Below the pieces are notes generated by a model. The model made no database searches. It saw only the letters and a list, made by a program, of their open reading frames with translations, and was not told the origin of the DNA. Below are positions 1 to 7,565 of a stretch of 64,000 nucleotides of DNA, one piece after another; the first letter of the stretch is position 1, and every line of letters begins with the position of its first letter. Location of the stretch: the NCBI RefSeq assembly GCF_000585995.1, contig NZ_CP007410.1, positions 2,693,430 to 2,757,429 on the forward strand, read 5' to 3'. The stretch comes from Pseudomonas brassicacearum (GTDB taxonomy: Bacteria > Pseudomonadota > Gammaproteobacteria > Pseudomonadales > Pseudomonadaceae). The position numbers were made by a program, and so were the translations under genes.

Positions 1-1
1 C

Positions 2-1414
2 CCCCGTTATAACCACGATATCGCGCCGACCAAGGTGCACGAGCGAACCTGGAACAAATGGCACATCACCGCGCTCTGGGTGGGCATGGCGATCTGCGTG
101 CCGACCTACACCCTTGGCGGCGTGCTCACCGCTTATTTCGGCCTGACGGTGGGCGAGGCGCTGCTGGCGATCCTGTTTGCCAACATCATCGTGTTGATTC
201 CCCTGACCTTGAACGCCTTCGCCGGGACCAAGTACGGCATTCCATTTCCGGTGCTGTTGCGCTCGTCCTTCGGCGTCATCGGCTCCAACGTCCCGTGCCT
301 GATTCGCGCGCTGGTGGCGTGTGGCTGGTTCGGGATCCAGACGATGTTCGGCGGGCTGGCGATCCACCTGTTTCTCGGCTCGGTGTTCGAAGGCTGGAAG
401 AGCCTGGGCGGCACCGGCGAAGTAATCGGCTTCATGGTGTTCTGGGTCATTAACCTGTGGGTGGTGTTGCGCGGTGCCGAGTCGATCAAGTGGCTGGAAA
501 CCTTGTCCGCGCCGCTGCTGGTGCTGGTGGGGGCCGGCCTGTTGGTGTGGGCGCTGCCCAACGTCTCCCTGACCGAACTGATGGCGGTCCCGGCCAAGCG
601 TCCCGAGGGCGCCGGAGTGACCAGCTACTTCCTCGCCGGGCTGACGGCCATGGTCGGTTTCTGGGCGACCCTGTCGTTGAACATCCCTGACTTCAGTCGT
701 TACGCCAAGAGCCAGAAGGACCAGATCGTGGGGCAGATCATCGGCTTGCCGCTGACCATGTTCCTGTTCGCCTCCCTCGGCGTGGTCATGACCGCAGCCT
801 CGGAGAAACTGGTGGGCGTGACCGTCTCCGATCCGGTGACCTTGATCGGGCACATCCAGAGCCCGATCTGGGTAGCGCTGGCCATGGTGTTGATCATCGT
901 CGCCACGCTCTCGACCAACACCGCCGCCAACATCGTCTCGCCGACCAACGACTTCCAGAACCTGGCGCCCAAACTGATCGGCCGGACCAAGGCGGTGATG
1001 CTCACCGGGTTGGTGGGGCTGGCGCTGATGGCCCACGAGTTGCTGAAAAAACTTGGCCTGATCGTGTCCGAGGTCAGTCTTGAATCGGTCTATTCCAACT
1101 GGCTGCTGGGCTATTCGAGCCTGCTGGGGCCGATTGCCGGGATCATGGTGGTGGATTATTTCCTGATCAAGAAACAGCAACTGGACCTGGCCGGACTGTA
1201 CCGCGACGACGTGTATCCCGCGTGGAACTGGAACGGTTTCATCGCCTTTGGCGTGCCGGTGGTGCTGACCCTGTTGTCCCTGGGCAGCGACGCGTTCAGC
1301 TGGTTCTACAGCTACGGCTGGTTCACCGGCTCGGCCCTGGGCGGGGTGATTTATTACGGGTTGTGCAGTATGCAGGGGGCCAGCCCGGCTGTCGCCAAGT
1401 CACCTCTGCAATAA
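2..1414 (+). CDS. NCS1-family nucleobase/hydantoin permease, 5' end outside the window
   Basis: This is an inner-membrane proton- or sodium-coupled importer of the NCS1 family, which carries cytosine, uracil, allantoin or hydantoins. The open frame runs to the left edge, and the residues before the GTG at position 35 (PRYNHDIAPTKV) match the conserved NCS1 N-terminus, so the true start lies upstream of the window. About ten to twelve hydrophobic segments follow, with ERTWNKWHITALWVGM near the N-terminus and SLNIPDFSRYAKSQ in the middle, both typical of the family. It lies 150 bp before an M20 amidohydrolase and probably shares its operon. In Pseudomonas this pair usually belongs to reductive pyrimidine degradation, so uracil, dihydropyrimidine or hydantoin is the likely substrate. 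Family is sure; substrate is inferred from context. Confidence 0.9.
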   Translation, partial: PRYNHDIAPTKVHERTWNKWHITALWVGMAICVPTYTLGGVLTAYFGLTVGEALLAILFANIIVLIPLTLNAFAGTKYGIPFPVLLRSSFGVIGSNVPCLIRALVACGWFGIQTMFGGLAIHLFLGSVFEGWKSLGGTGEVIGFMVFWVINLWVVLRGAESIKWLETLSAPLLVLVGAGLLVWALPNVSLTELMAVPAKRPEGAGVTSYFLAGLTAMVGFWATLSLNIPDFSRYAKSQKDQIVGQIIGLPLTMFLFASLGVVMTAASEKLVGVTVSDPVTLIGHIQSPIWVALAMVLIIVATLSTNTAANIVSPTNDFQNLAPKLIGRTKAVMLTGLVGLALMAHELLKKLGLIVSEVSLESVYSNWLLGYSSLLGPIAGIMVVDYFLIKKQQLDLAGLYRDDVYPAWNWNGFIAFGVPVVLTLLSLGSDAFSWFYSYGWFTGSALGGVIYYGLCSMQGASPAVAKSPLQ

Positions 1415-1431
1415 CAGATGAATGCGGTTCC

Positions 1432-1521
1432 TGTGGGAGCGGGCTTGCTCGCGAATGCGGTGGGTCAATCAACATCAATGCGGGCTGATACACCGCCTTC
1501 GCGAGCAAGCCCGCTCCCACA
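1432..1521. repeat. REPIN-type paired palindrome, family A
   Basis: Two inverted copies of TGTGGGAGCGGGCTTGCTCG enclose a short spacer, giving a long imperfect hairpin of about 90 bp. It sits between the permease and hydrolase genes. The same unit recurs at six other places in this window. Confidence 0.9.
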
Positions 1522-1564
1522 CTGGACCGCGTTGAAATGAGATAACTGCCTGAAGGAGATCCCC

Positions 1565-2848
1565 ATGAACGCAGCCATCGACGTCCTGCAATCCACCCTC
1601 CCGCACATCAACCGCGACCGCCTGTGGCAGTCGCTCATGGACCTGGCCCAGCTCGGTGCTACGGTCAAGGGCGGTGTGTGTCGGCTGGCCCTGACCGACC
1701 TGGACCGCCAGGCACGGGACCTGTTCGTGCAATGGACCGAAGCCGCTGGCTGCACCGTCAGCATCGATGCGGTGGGCAACATCTTCGCCCGTCGTCCGGG
1801 GCGCAATCCGAACCTGCCACCGGTCATGACCGGCAGCCACATCGATACCCAACCCACCGGCGGCAAGTTCGACGGTTGTTTTGGCGTGCTGTCCGGGCTG
1901 GAGGTCTTGCGCACCCTCAATGACCTGAACGTTGAAACCGAAGCGCCGCTGGAAGTGGTGGTGTGGACCAACGAAGAAGGCTCGCGCTTCGCCCCGTGCA
2001 TGATGGGCTCCGGCGTATTCGCGGAAAAATTCACCCTCGAAGAAACCCTGGCCAAGACCGACGCCGAAGGCATCACCGTGGGCCAGGCGCTGAACGCTAC
2101 CGGCTACGCCGGTCCACGCCAGGTCAGCGGTCATCCAGTGGGCGCGTATTTCGAGGCGCACATCGAACAGGGGCCGATCCTGGAAGACGAGGGCAAGACC
2201 ATCGGTGTGGTGATGGGCGCCCTGGGGCAGAAATGGTTCGACCTGACCTTGCGCGGCGTCGAAGCCCACGCCGGTCCGACCCCGATGCACCTGCGCAAGG
2301 ACGCCCTGGTGGGCGCCTCGATCATTGTCGGTGCCGTCAACCGCGCCGCCCTCGGTCATCAGCCCCATGCCTGCGGCACGGTCGGTTGCCTGCAAGCCTA
2401 TCCGGGCTCGCGCAATGTCATCCCCGGCGAAGTGCGCATGACCCTGGATTTCCGCCACCTGGAACCGGCACGCCTGGACTCGATGATCGCCGAGGTCAAG
2501 CAAGTGATCGAAGACACCTGTCGGCAACACGGCCTGACCCATGAACTGAAACCCACCGCCGACTTTCCACCGCTGTACTTCGACAAGGGCTGCGTCGAAG
2601 CGGTGCGCGGCGCTGCCGGGGGGCTGGGCCTGTCCCACATGGACATCGTCAGCGGCGCCGGCCATGACGCGATCTTCCTCGCCGAACTGGGCCCGGCCGG
2701 CATGATCTTCGTGCCCTGCGAAGGCGGCATCAGCCACAACGAAATCGAAAACGCCGCCCCCGACGACCTCGCCGCCGGCTGCGCGGTGCTGCTGCGAGCG
2801 ATGCTGGCCGCCTCACAGGCTATTGCCGAGGGCCGCCTGGCGGCCTGA
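1565..2848 (+). CDS. M20-family Zn-dependent amidohydrolase (beta-ureidopropionase / N-carbamoyl amino acid hydrolase)
   Basis: This cytoplasmic enzyme hydrolyses an N-carbamoyl amino acid to the amino acid, CO2 and ammonia; allantoate is an alternative substrate in the family. The protein has 427 residues, the usual length. Metal-site motifs are visible: GSHIDTQPTGGKFDG around residues 90-104, WTNEEGSRFAP around 136-146, and AGHDAIF near residue 365. The start at 1565 has a strong ribosome site, AAGGAG, about 6 bases upstream. Next to an NCS1 permease, the best guess is N-carbamoyl-beta-alanine amidohydrolase, the last step of reductive uracil/thymine breakdown. The dihydropyrimidinase and dehydrogenase genes would then lie left of the window. 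Allantoate amidohydrolase cannot be excluded by sequence alone. Confidence 0.88.
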   Translation: MNAAIDVLQSTLPHINRDRLWQSLMDLAQLGATVKGGVCRLALTDLDRQARDLFVQWTEAAGCTVSIDAVGNIFARRPGRNPNLPPVMTGSHIDTQPTGGKFDGCFGVLSGLEVLRTLNDLNVETEAPLEVVVWTNEEGSRFAPCMMGSGVFAEKFTLEETLAKTDAEGITVGQALNATGYAGPRQVSGHPVGAYFEAHIEQGPILEDEGKTIGVVMGALGQKWFDLTLRGVEAHAGPTPMHLRKDALVGASIIVGAVNRAALGHQPHACGTVGCLQAYPGSRNVIPGEVRMTLDFRHLEPARLDSMIAEVKQVIEDTCRQHGLTHELKPTADFPPLYFDKGCVEAVRGAAGGLGLSHMDIVSGAGHDAIFLAELGPAGMIFVPCEGGISHNEIENAAPDDLAAGCAVLLRAMLAASQAIAEGRLAA

Positions 2849-2933
2849 ACGGCGTGGTGCACTATCGCAACTCCATGTGGTCGTAATCTTCAACGCATCC
2901 ATGCCTGAAGCGCACCGACCACATGGAGACCCA

Positions 2934-4421
2934 ATGAGCCAGGAAGTCCCGACCACCGATACCAATCGCCGTCAATTGCTGCAAATCATCGCCGGGTTGT
3001 CTGACGGGGTGATGTTGATGGAAGTCGACCAGACCATTGCCTGGGCCAACGAAGCGGCGTTGACCATGCATGGGGTCAAAGAGCTGAGTGAACTGGGCGC
3101 CAATGCCCAGGAATACGCCCAGCGTTTCAATTTGCGTTACCGCAATAACCACCCGCTGACCCAGGACAACTACCCCATCGCCCGGGTCGCCCGTGGGGAT
3201 GAGTTCAGCGATGTGCTGGTGGAAGTCACCCCCGTGGCCGATCCGGACCGCACCTGGGTCCATCGGATCCGCAGCATGGTGCTGACCGACCGCAACGGCG
3301 AACCTGAGTCTCTGGTGCTGATTCTCAGCGACGCCACCGAATGGGCCAGCGCCGAACAGCGCTTCGAGAAAACCTTCGGCGCCAACCCGGCGCCAGCGGT
3401 GATCTGTCGCCTGAGTGACCTGCGCTACATCAAGGTCAACCAGGGTTTCCTGGAAATGACCGGCTACAGTCGCGAGCAAGTGATCGGGCGTTCGGTGTAT
3501 GAATTGGACGTGCTCGAGGCTGCGGAGAGGCGAGACCTGGCCGTTGAGCGCCTGGGGCAGGGCGCGACCATTCCGCAAATGCAGGCCGAACTGAAATTGC
3601 CGGGCGGTGGCAGCAAGCAAGTGATTGTCGCGGGCCAGCCGCTGGATGACCTGCACGACGAGGACTGCATGCTGTTTTCCTTCATGGACATGGAGCCGCG
3701 CCGCAAGGCCGAAACGGCGCTGCGCCAGAGCGAGGAGCGCTTCGCCAAGTCGTTTCGTCTGTCGCCCGTGCCAACCCTGGTGTGCAGCGCCGAACAACTG
3801 TTGCTGGAAATCAACGAAGCGTTTCTCCAGACCAGCGGTTACTCCAGCGAAGAGCTGCTGGGTAAAACCGTGGAGGAGATTGGTTTTCTCGACAAGGACG
3901 CTGGCGCGGCACTGTTTGCCACGCTGGAAAAGACCGCGAATGTCTCCAGTGTCGACATCAAGGTTCACAAGAAAGGCGGGGAACAGATCGACTGCGAGGT
4001 GGCCGCCGATACCGTGGTCATTCAGGACAAGCCCTGCTACCTGCTGGTGTTGATGAACATCACCGAACGCAAGCGCTCGGAACTGGAACTGGTGGCGGCT
4101 ATTGAGGAAGTGATGAAGGATGCTTCCTGGTTCAGCCGCACCCTGATTGAGAAACTGGCCAACGTGAAGAGCATCAATGCTCAGGTGCCCAGTACGTCAT
4201 TCACCGAGTTGACGGCCCGGGAGCGTGACGTGTTGGGGCTGATCTGCGAAGGCCTGGCGGATAAGGAAATCGCCGCACGGCTGAAGCTGGCCCCCAATAC
4301 AGTGCGAAATCACGTGGCGACGTTGTACTCCAAGCTGGATGTTCATAGCCGCAGCGAGGCCATAGTCTGGGCTCGGGAACGCGGCCTGTTCGCCAGCGAA
4401 TGGCGTAAGAAGGCACCATGA
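2934..4421 (+). CDS. Multi-PAS LuxR-type transcriptional regulator
   Basis: This is a 495-residue cytoplasmic regulator with PAS sensor modules followed by a LuxR/GerE helix-turn-helix. Three PAS-like units can be read: about residues 12-125 (DGVMLMEVDQTIAWANEAA), 130-250 (RYIKVNQGFLEMTGYSREQV) and 255-380 (LLEINEAFLQTSGYSSEELL). The DNA-binding domain covers roughly 424-486, with LTARERDVLGLICEGLADKE and APNTVRNHVATLYSKL. The ATG at 2934 is chosen because GGAG lies just upstream and the PAS unit follows at once; the longer frame starting at 2823 overlaps the hydrolase and looks non-native. There is no receiver domain or membrane segment. It follows the permease-hydrolase genes by under 100 bp, so it may regulate them; the ligand is unknown. 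Confidence 0.85.
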   Translation: MSQEVPTTDTNRRQLLQIIAGLSDGVMLMEVDQTIAWANEAALTMHGVKELSELGANAQEYAQRFNLRYRNNHPLTQDNYPIARVARGDEFSDVLVEVTPVADPDRTWVHRIRSMVLTDRNGEPESLVLILSDATEWASAEQRFEKTFGANPAPAVICRLSDLRYIKVNQGFLEMTGYSREQVIGRSVYELDVLEAAERRDLAVERLGQGATIPQMQAELKLPGGGSKQVIVAGQPLDDLHDEDCMLFSFMDMEPRRKAETALRQSEERFAKSFRLSPVPTLVCSAEQLLLEINEAFLQTSGYSSEELLGKTVEEIGFLDKDAGAALFATLEKTANVSSVDIKVHKKGGEQIDCEVAADTVVIQDKPCYLLVLMNITERKRSELELVAAIEEVMKDASWFSRTLIEKLANVKSINAQVPSTSFTELTARERDVLGLICEGLADKEIAARLKLAPNTVRNHVATLYSKLDVHSRSEAIVWARERGLFASEWRKKAP

Positions 4422-4556
4422 TGGCCAGTGCAAATGCACCGTTCGTACTGGTGCAAATTCGGGTTTTGCGTGGGCCTCTCGCTCCTTAGGCTGTGAGGGT
4501 GCGGCATGTTTGCGATGTCGCGTCCCCTCACGAAACAGTCAAGGAACAGGCACACA

Positions 4557-4649
4557 ATGCGCAGTGCACCCATCGAATGTATAAACAGGAAGTCCGTTGA
4601 GGTCCTGACCCCGGCGTTGTCCATCCATCATTTGCGATCTCGGCGCTGA
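4557..4649 (+). other. Possible 30-residue leader ORF upstream of the DUF1652 gene
   Basis: A short frame starts at ATG 4557 and ends at TGA 4649, only 10 bases before the next gene. AAGGA lies about 11 bases before its ATG, which is loose for a ribosome site. It would encode a basic peptide ending HHLRSRR. The rest of the 4422-4659 gap shows no gene. Translation is speculative. Confidence 0.2.
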
Positions 4650-4659
4650 GGGAAAACGC

Positions 4660-4908
4660 ATGACCCAACTGGCCCCCGTGCGCGCCCGCCTCGAAGAAAG
4701 CTTCCAGCCGCTAGCTTGCGAATGCAGCCTCAATGGCGACGGCACCCTTACGGTACGCCTCTATCATCGCGAAAGCGGAGAGGTGGACTTGGTTGTGAGT
4801 GGCATGAGTCTGGACAGCGTTCGCTCGGAGGAAAGCCTGGCGAAGCTGATCAATGAACTGCGTTATGAGCTTGAAAACACCCCGCTGCATCGCGGTGACC
4901 CGGTGTAA
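4660..4908 (+). CDS. DUF1652 family protein
   Basis: This is an 82-residue soluble protein of a small family largely confined to Pseudomonas (DUF1652). Its pattern is LEESFQPLACECSLNGDGTL at the N-terminus, then a short beta-rich stretch with SGEVDLVVSGM and a helical C-terminus with LAKLINELRYELE. The start has GGGAAA a few bases upstream, which is a modest ribosome site. There is no signal peptide or metal site. Its function is unknown. It converges on the histidine kinase gene, with 8 bp between the two stop codons, so the pair probably has overlapping 3' ends. Confidence 0.75.
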   Translation: MTQLAPVRARLEESFQPLACECSLNGDGTLTVRLYHRESGEVDLVVSGMSLDSVRSEESLAKLINELRYELENTPLHRGDPV

Positions 4909-4916
4909 ATGATCAG

Positions 4917-6302
4917 CTACAGCAACGTCGGTCGGCAATCGAGCACCAACCGCGCGCCGCCGCGCTCGCTGCTGCCTACCTCCAGTGTGAATCCGTGCAA
5001 ACTGACGATCGCCGCGACAATCGACAGGCCCAGCCCGAACCCACCATGCTGGCTGCTGCCCTCGGCGCGATAGAAGCGGCGAAACACGGCCTTGCGCTCG
5101 GCCTCGGGGATGCCGGGGCCGGAGTCGAGTACTTCGATGCGGGTGCTGTCGCCCTGATCGACCCCGCGCAGGATCACTTCGCCCCCGGGCGGAGTGAACT
5201 TGATGGAATTGCTCAGCAGGTTCGACACCGCCTCGAACAGCAACGCCCGGTCACCATTGAGCAGGGGCAGGGTGTCGGGCATTTCCAGGGTGAAGGTCAG
5301 TTCGCCTTCCTCGGCCAGCGGCAGGTAAAAGTCGTGCAGTTCCTGTAATAACTGCAACGGATCGAGGCGCACGAACCCCGAGCGGCGCTGCTGGTCTTCC
5401 AATTCGGAAATCCGCAGCAAACCGCGAAACCGCGCCATCAGGGTATCGGTCTCGGCAATCACCTGGTCCATCTGCAACGCCTCGGGCGAACCGTCCGGGG
5501 CCTCCTGCTGGATGCGATACAGCTGGGCGCGCAGGCGCGTCAACGGGGTGCGCAGGTCATGGGCAATGTTGTCGCACACGCCCTTGACCTCGTTCATCAA
5601 GCGTTCGATGCGCTCGAGCATGGCATTGACGATGGCCGCCAGCATGTCCAGCTCATCGCGACGACTCGACAGCGGCAGGCGATGGGTCAGGTCGCCGGCG
5701 ACAATGGCCTCGGCACTGGCTTGCAGTTTGCGAATACGCTGCAAGGGGCGCCGACGCAGCAGGTGCCAACCGGCAATGCCCGGCAAGATCGTCAGCGACA
5801 CCCCCCAGAACAACGCGTGCAAGATGATCCGCGTCACGGCGAACAACGAGCCGTTGTCCCGCGCCAGGACCAGCCAGCGCCCGTCCTGGGTTCGGCTGGC
5901 CACCGCGTCGCAGCTGTCGGAAGGCACGCTGGGATCATCGGAGTCGACGCAGCCACCGAGCATGTGGATCTTGCCGTCGAGGGGAAGATCTGTAGGAATT
6001 TGCTGGATCGGTCCGCTCAAATGACGCAGCTGGGGATCGAACAGGCCGTAGGCATCGACGCCGCGTTCGTCCAGGGTCAGGCTGGCCATGAGGGCATCTT
6101 CCAACTGATCGCCGTGGATCCGGGCGAACAGATGCTGGCGCTGCATCAGGGAGTGCTTGGCCAGGCTGTCGAGGTAGCCGAACACTTCGTAATACATTAC
6201 CCCCATCAGGATCGCGCTCCAGATCACGAACAGCGAACTGTACAGCGCCAGCAGGCGGCTGCTGGAGGAGCGCCAGCCCTTAGCAGGGTTCAGCAATGAC
6301 AT
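4917..6302 (-). CDS. Sensor histidine kinase, HAMP/HisKA/HATPase type
   Basis: This inner-membrane sensor kinase has 461 residues. One membrane segment lies near residues 15-38 (LYSSLFVIWSAILMGVMYY) and a second near 158-178, with a periplasmic sensor loop of about 120 residues between them. The loop contains two cysteines in GGCVDSDDPSVPSDSCDAV that could form a disulphide. A HAMP linker follows, then the phosphoacceptor box NIAHDLRTPLTRLR with His near 248, the N box NLLSNSIKFTP, and the G boxes DSGPGIP and GGFGLGLSI. The gene start overlaps the 3' end of the response regulator by 23 bp, so the two are translationally coupled. Signal and targets are not evident. Confidence 0.92.
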   Translation of the reverse strand: MSLLNPAKGWRSSSSRLLALYSSLFVIWSAILMGVMYYEVFGYLDSLAKHSLMQRQHLFARIHGDQLEDALMASLTLDERGVDAYGLFDPQLRHLSGPIQQIPTDLPLDGKIHMLGGCVDSDDPSVPSDSCDAVASRTQDGRWLVLARDNGSLFAVTRIILHALFWGVSLTILPGIAGWHLLRRRPLQRIRKLQASAEAIVAGDLTHRLPLSSRRDELDMLAAIVNAMLERIERLMNEVKGVCDNIAHDLRTPLTRLRAQLYRIQQEAPDGSPEALQMDQVIAETDTLMARFRGLLRISELEDQQRRSGFVRLDPLQLLQELHDFYLPLAEEGELTFTLEMPDTLPLLNGDRALLFEAVSNLLSNSIKFTPPGGEVILRGVDQGDSTRIEVLDSGPGIPEAERKAVFRRFYRAEGSSQHGGFGLGLSIVAAIVSLHGFTLEVGSSERGGARLVLDCRPTLL

Positions 6303-6963
6303 AGCCGGAACCCCGTACCGTACGAATCAGCGGTTCCAGGCCCGGTGGGTCGATTTTTTTGCGCAAGCGACCGATGTGGACGTCGATCAGGTTGGTGCCG
6401 GGGTCGAAGTGGTAGCCCCAGACCTCCTCGAAAATCATCATGCGCGAGAGGATCTGCCCGCTGTTGCGCATCAGGAACTCCAGCAACTTGTATTCGGTGG
6501 GCAGCAGGCTGAGCAATTGCCCGTTGCGGCTGGCTTCTCGGCTGATCAGGTTCAGCTCCAGGTCGGCCACCCGCAGCACGGTTTCCGGCTCCCGGGCGCC
6601 GTTGTTGCGCCGCAGCAGTACTTCGACCCGGGCGGCCATTTCGTCGGTGGCGAACGGCTTGGTCAGGTAATCGTCGCCGCCGGCCCGCAGGCCACGTACC
6701 CGCTCATCCACATCGGAAAGGGCGCTGATCATCAGGATCGGCGTGGCCACGCCCATGGTCCGCAGGGTGGTGACGATCACCAGGCCATCCAGTTCAGGCA
6801 GCATGCGGTCCAGGGTGATCAGGTCGTAATCGCCGCTTACCGCCCGTTCCAGGCCTTCGCGACCGTTGTCGACCCAGTCGACGTCCAGGCCGTTGCGGGT
6901 CAGTTCGGCGACGATTTCACGGGCGGTGACGGCGTCGTCTTCGATGGTCAGGATGCGGTTCAT
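6280..6963 (-). CDS. OmpR/PhoB-type response regulator
   Basis: This is a 227-residue DNA-binding response regulator, partner of the overlapping kinase. The receiver domain has the acidic pair at residues 9-10, the phosphoacceptor Asp52 in LITLDRMLPELDG, and the conserved lysine in DDYLTKPFA. The C-terminal winged helix (about residues 130-225) contains LLPTEYKLLEFLMRNSGQIL and DVHIGRLRKKID. Transcription diverges from hcnABC across a gap of 275 bp. That makes joint control of the intergenic region possible, but no direct repeat of a clear OmpR type was recognised there. It resembles metal- or antibiotic-responsive regulators only at the family level, so no specific name is assigned. Confidence 0.93.
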   Translation of the reverse strand: MNRILTIEDDAVTAREIVAELTRNGLDVDWVDNGREGLERAVSGDYDLITLDRMLPELDGLVIVTTLRTMGVATPILMISALSDVDERVRGLRAGGDDYLTKPFATDEMAARVEVLLRRNNGAREPETVLRVADLELNLISREASRNGQLLSLLPTEYKLLEFLMRNSGQILSRMMIFEEVWGYHFDPGTNLIDVHIGRLRKKIDPPGLEPLIRTVRGSGYVIAEPC

Positions 6964-7065
6964 GGGCGGTACCGTGTTGGGAAGTTGGTGCTATTGCGCA
7001 GCATTCTGCCAAAGATTAGCTGTCGGCTTTCTGAAAAAAAGTTCATGAGCCGGCAAGCGGATTCG

Positions 7066-7111
7066 CTGGCCTGGATCAACACTTGGTCACAAATAATCCC
7101 TAACATAAAAT
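7066..7111 (+). promoter_or_regulatory. Candidate hcn promoter with an ANR-like box
   Basis: CTGGC-CTGG-ATCAA (7066-7079) has one perfect half of the ANR/FNR site TTGAT-N4-ATCAA and one weak half. Downstream are TTGGTC (7083-7088) and TAAAAT (7106-7111), separated by 17 bp, which suits a sigma-70 promoter. The box would then centre near -45, close to the class II activator position. In pseudomonads, oxygen-limited hcn expression through ANR is established; this particular assignment is inference. Confidence 0.5.
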
Positions 7112-7183
7112 TCCAGCGCACTATCCTGTTGCCTCTGAATGCCCCGCTATGGGGCGCTGATACACCAGGTGCTGACGCAAACG

Positions 7184-7232
7184 GTGAGGGTGTGCCGCAA
7201 GGAGCCTAGACCTCACAGAACCTTCAAGGAAG
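7184..7232 (+). promoter_or_regulatory. hcnA leader with hairpin-presented GGA motifs (possible RsmA/RsmE sites)
   Basis: GTGAGG (7184-7189) can pair with CCTCAC (7211-7216), placing a GGA (7201-7203) in the loop. A second GGA (7228-7230) is part of the ribosome site AAGGAAG just before the hcnA ATG. A separate small stem, GCCCC-GCTAT-GGGGC, lies at 7141-7155. RsmA-family proteins bind GGA in hairpin loops and repress hcnA translation in related strains. Binding here is not shown. Confidence 0.4.
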
Positions 7233-7238
7233 AGCAGT

Positions 7239-7565
7239 ATGATTCAACCTCAAGACCTTCTACGCCGAAAATTCGATATCCAGCCGCTGGAACAGGCCGA
7301 TATGACGGTGCGCCTGGACGGGCAGACCGTCAACGCCGCACAGGGTGAAACCGTCCTCACCGTCATCCAGTCCGTGGGCCAACGCCAGGTGGCCCGCAAC
7401 GACCACGACCAGATCAGCGGTGCCTATTGCGGCATGGGCGTCTGCCAATGCTGCCTGGTCAAGATCGATGGGCGCCACAAGCGCCGCGCCTGCCAGACCC
7501 TGGTACGGCCCGGCATGCAGATCGAAACCCGAGCCAACCGCATGACCGAAACGGAGGCACCATGA
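7239..7565 (+). CDS. hcnA: Hydrogen cyanide synthase subunit HcnA
   Basis: HcnA is the small [2Fe-2S] subunit of the membrane-associated glycine-oxidising cyanide synthase, which turns glycine into HCN and CO2. The 108-residue product matches HcnA in length. It carries the ferredoxin-like cysteine cluster GAYCGMGVCQCC (Cys64, 69, 71, 72) with a further Cys85 in RRACQT. The N-terminal stretch DIQPLEQADMTVRLDG also fits HcnA of pseudomonads. The ribosome site AAGGAAG lies 6 bases before the ATG. The stop overlaps the hcnB start in ATGA, so translation is coupled. The OoxA-like subunit of an opine oxidase is the closest alternative, but gene sizes and the HcnA-like sequence favour cyanide synthase. 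Confidence 0.9.
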   Translation: MIQPQDLLRRKFDIQPLEQADMTVRLDGQTVNAAQGETVLTVIQSVGQRQVARNDHDQISGAYCGMGVCQCCLVKIDGRHKRRACQTLVRPGMQIETRANRMTETEAP

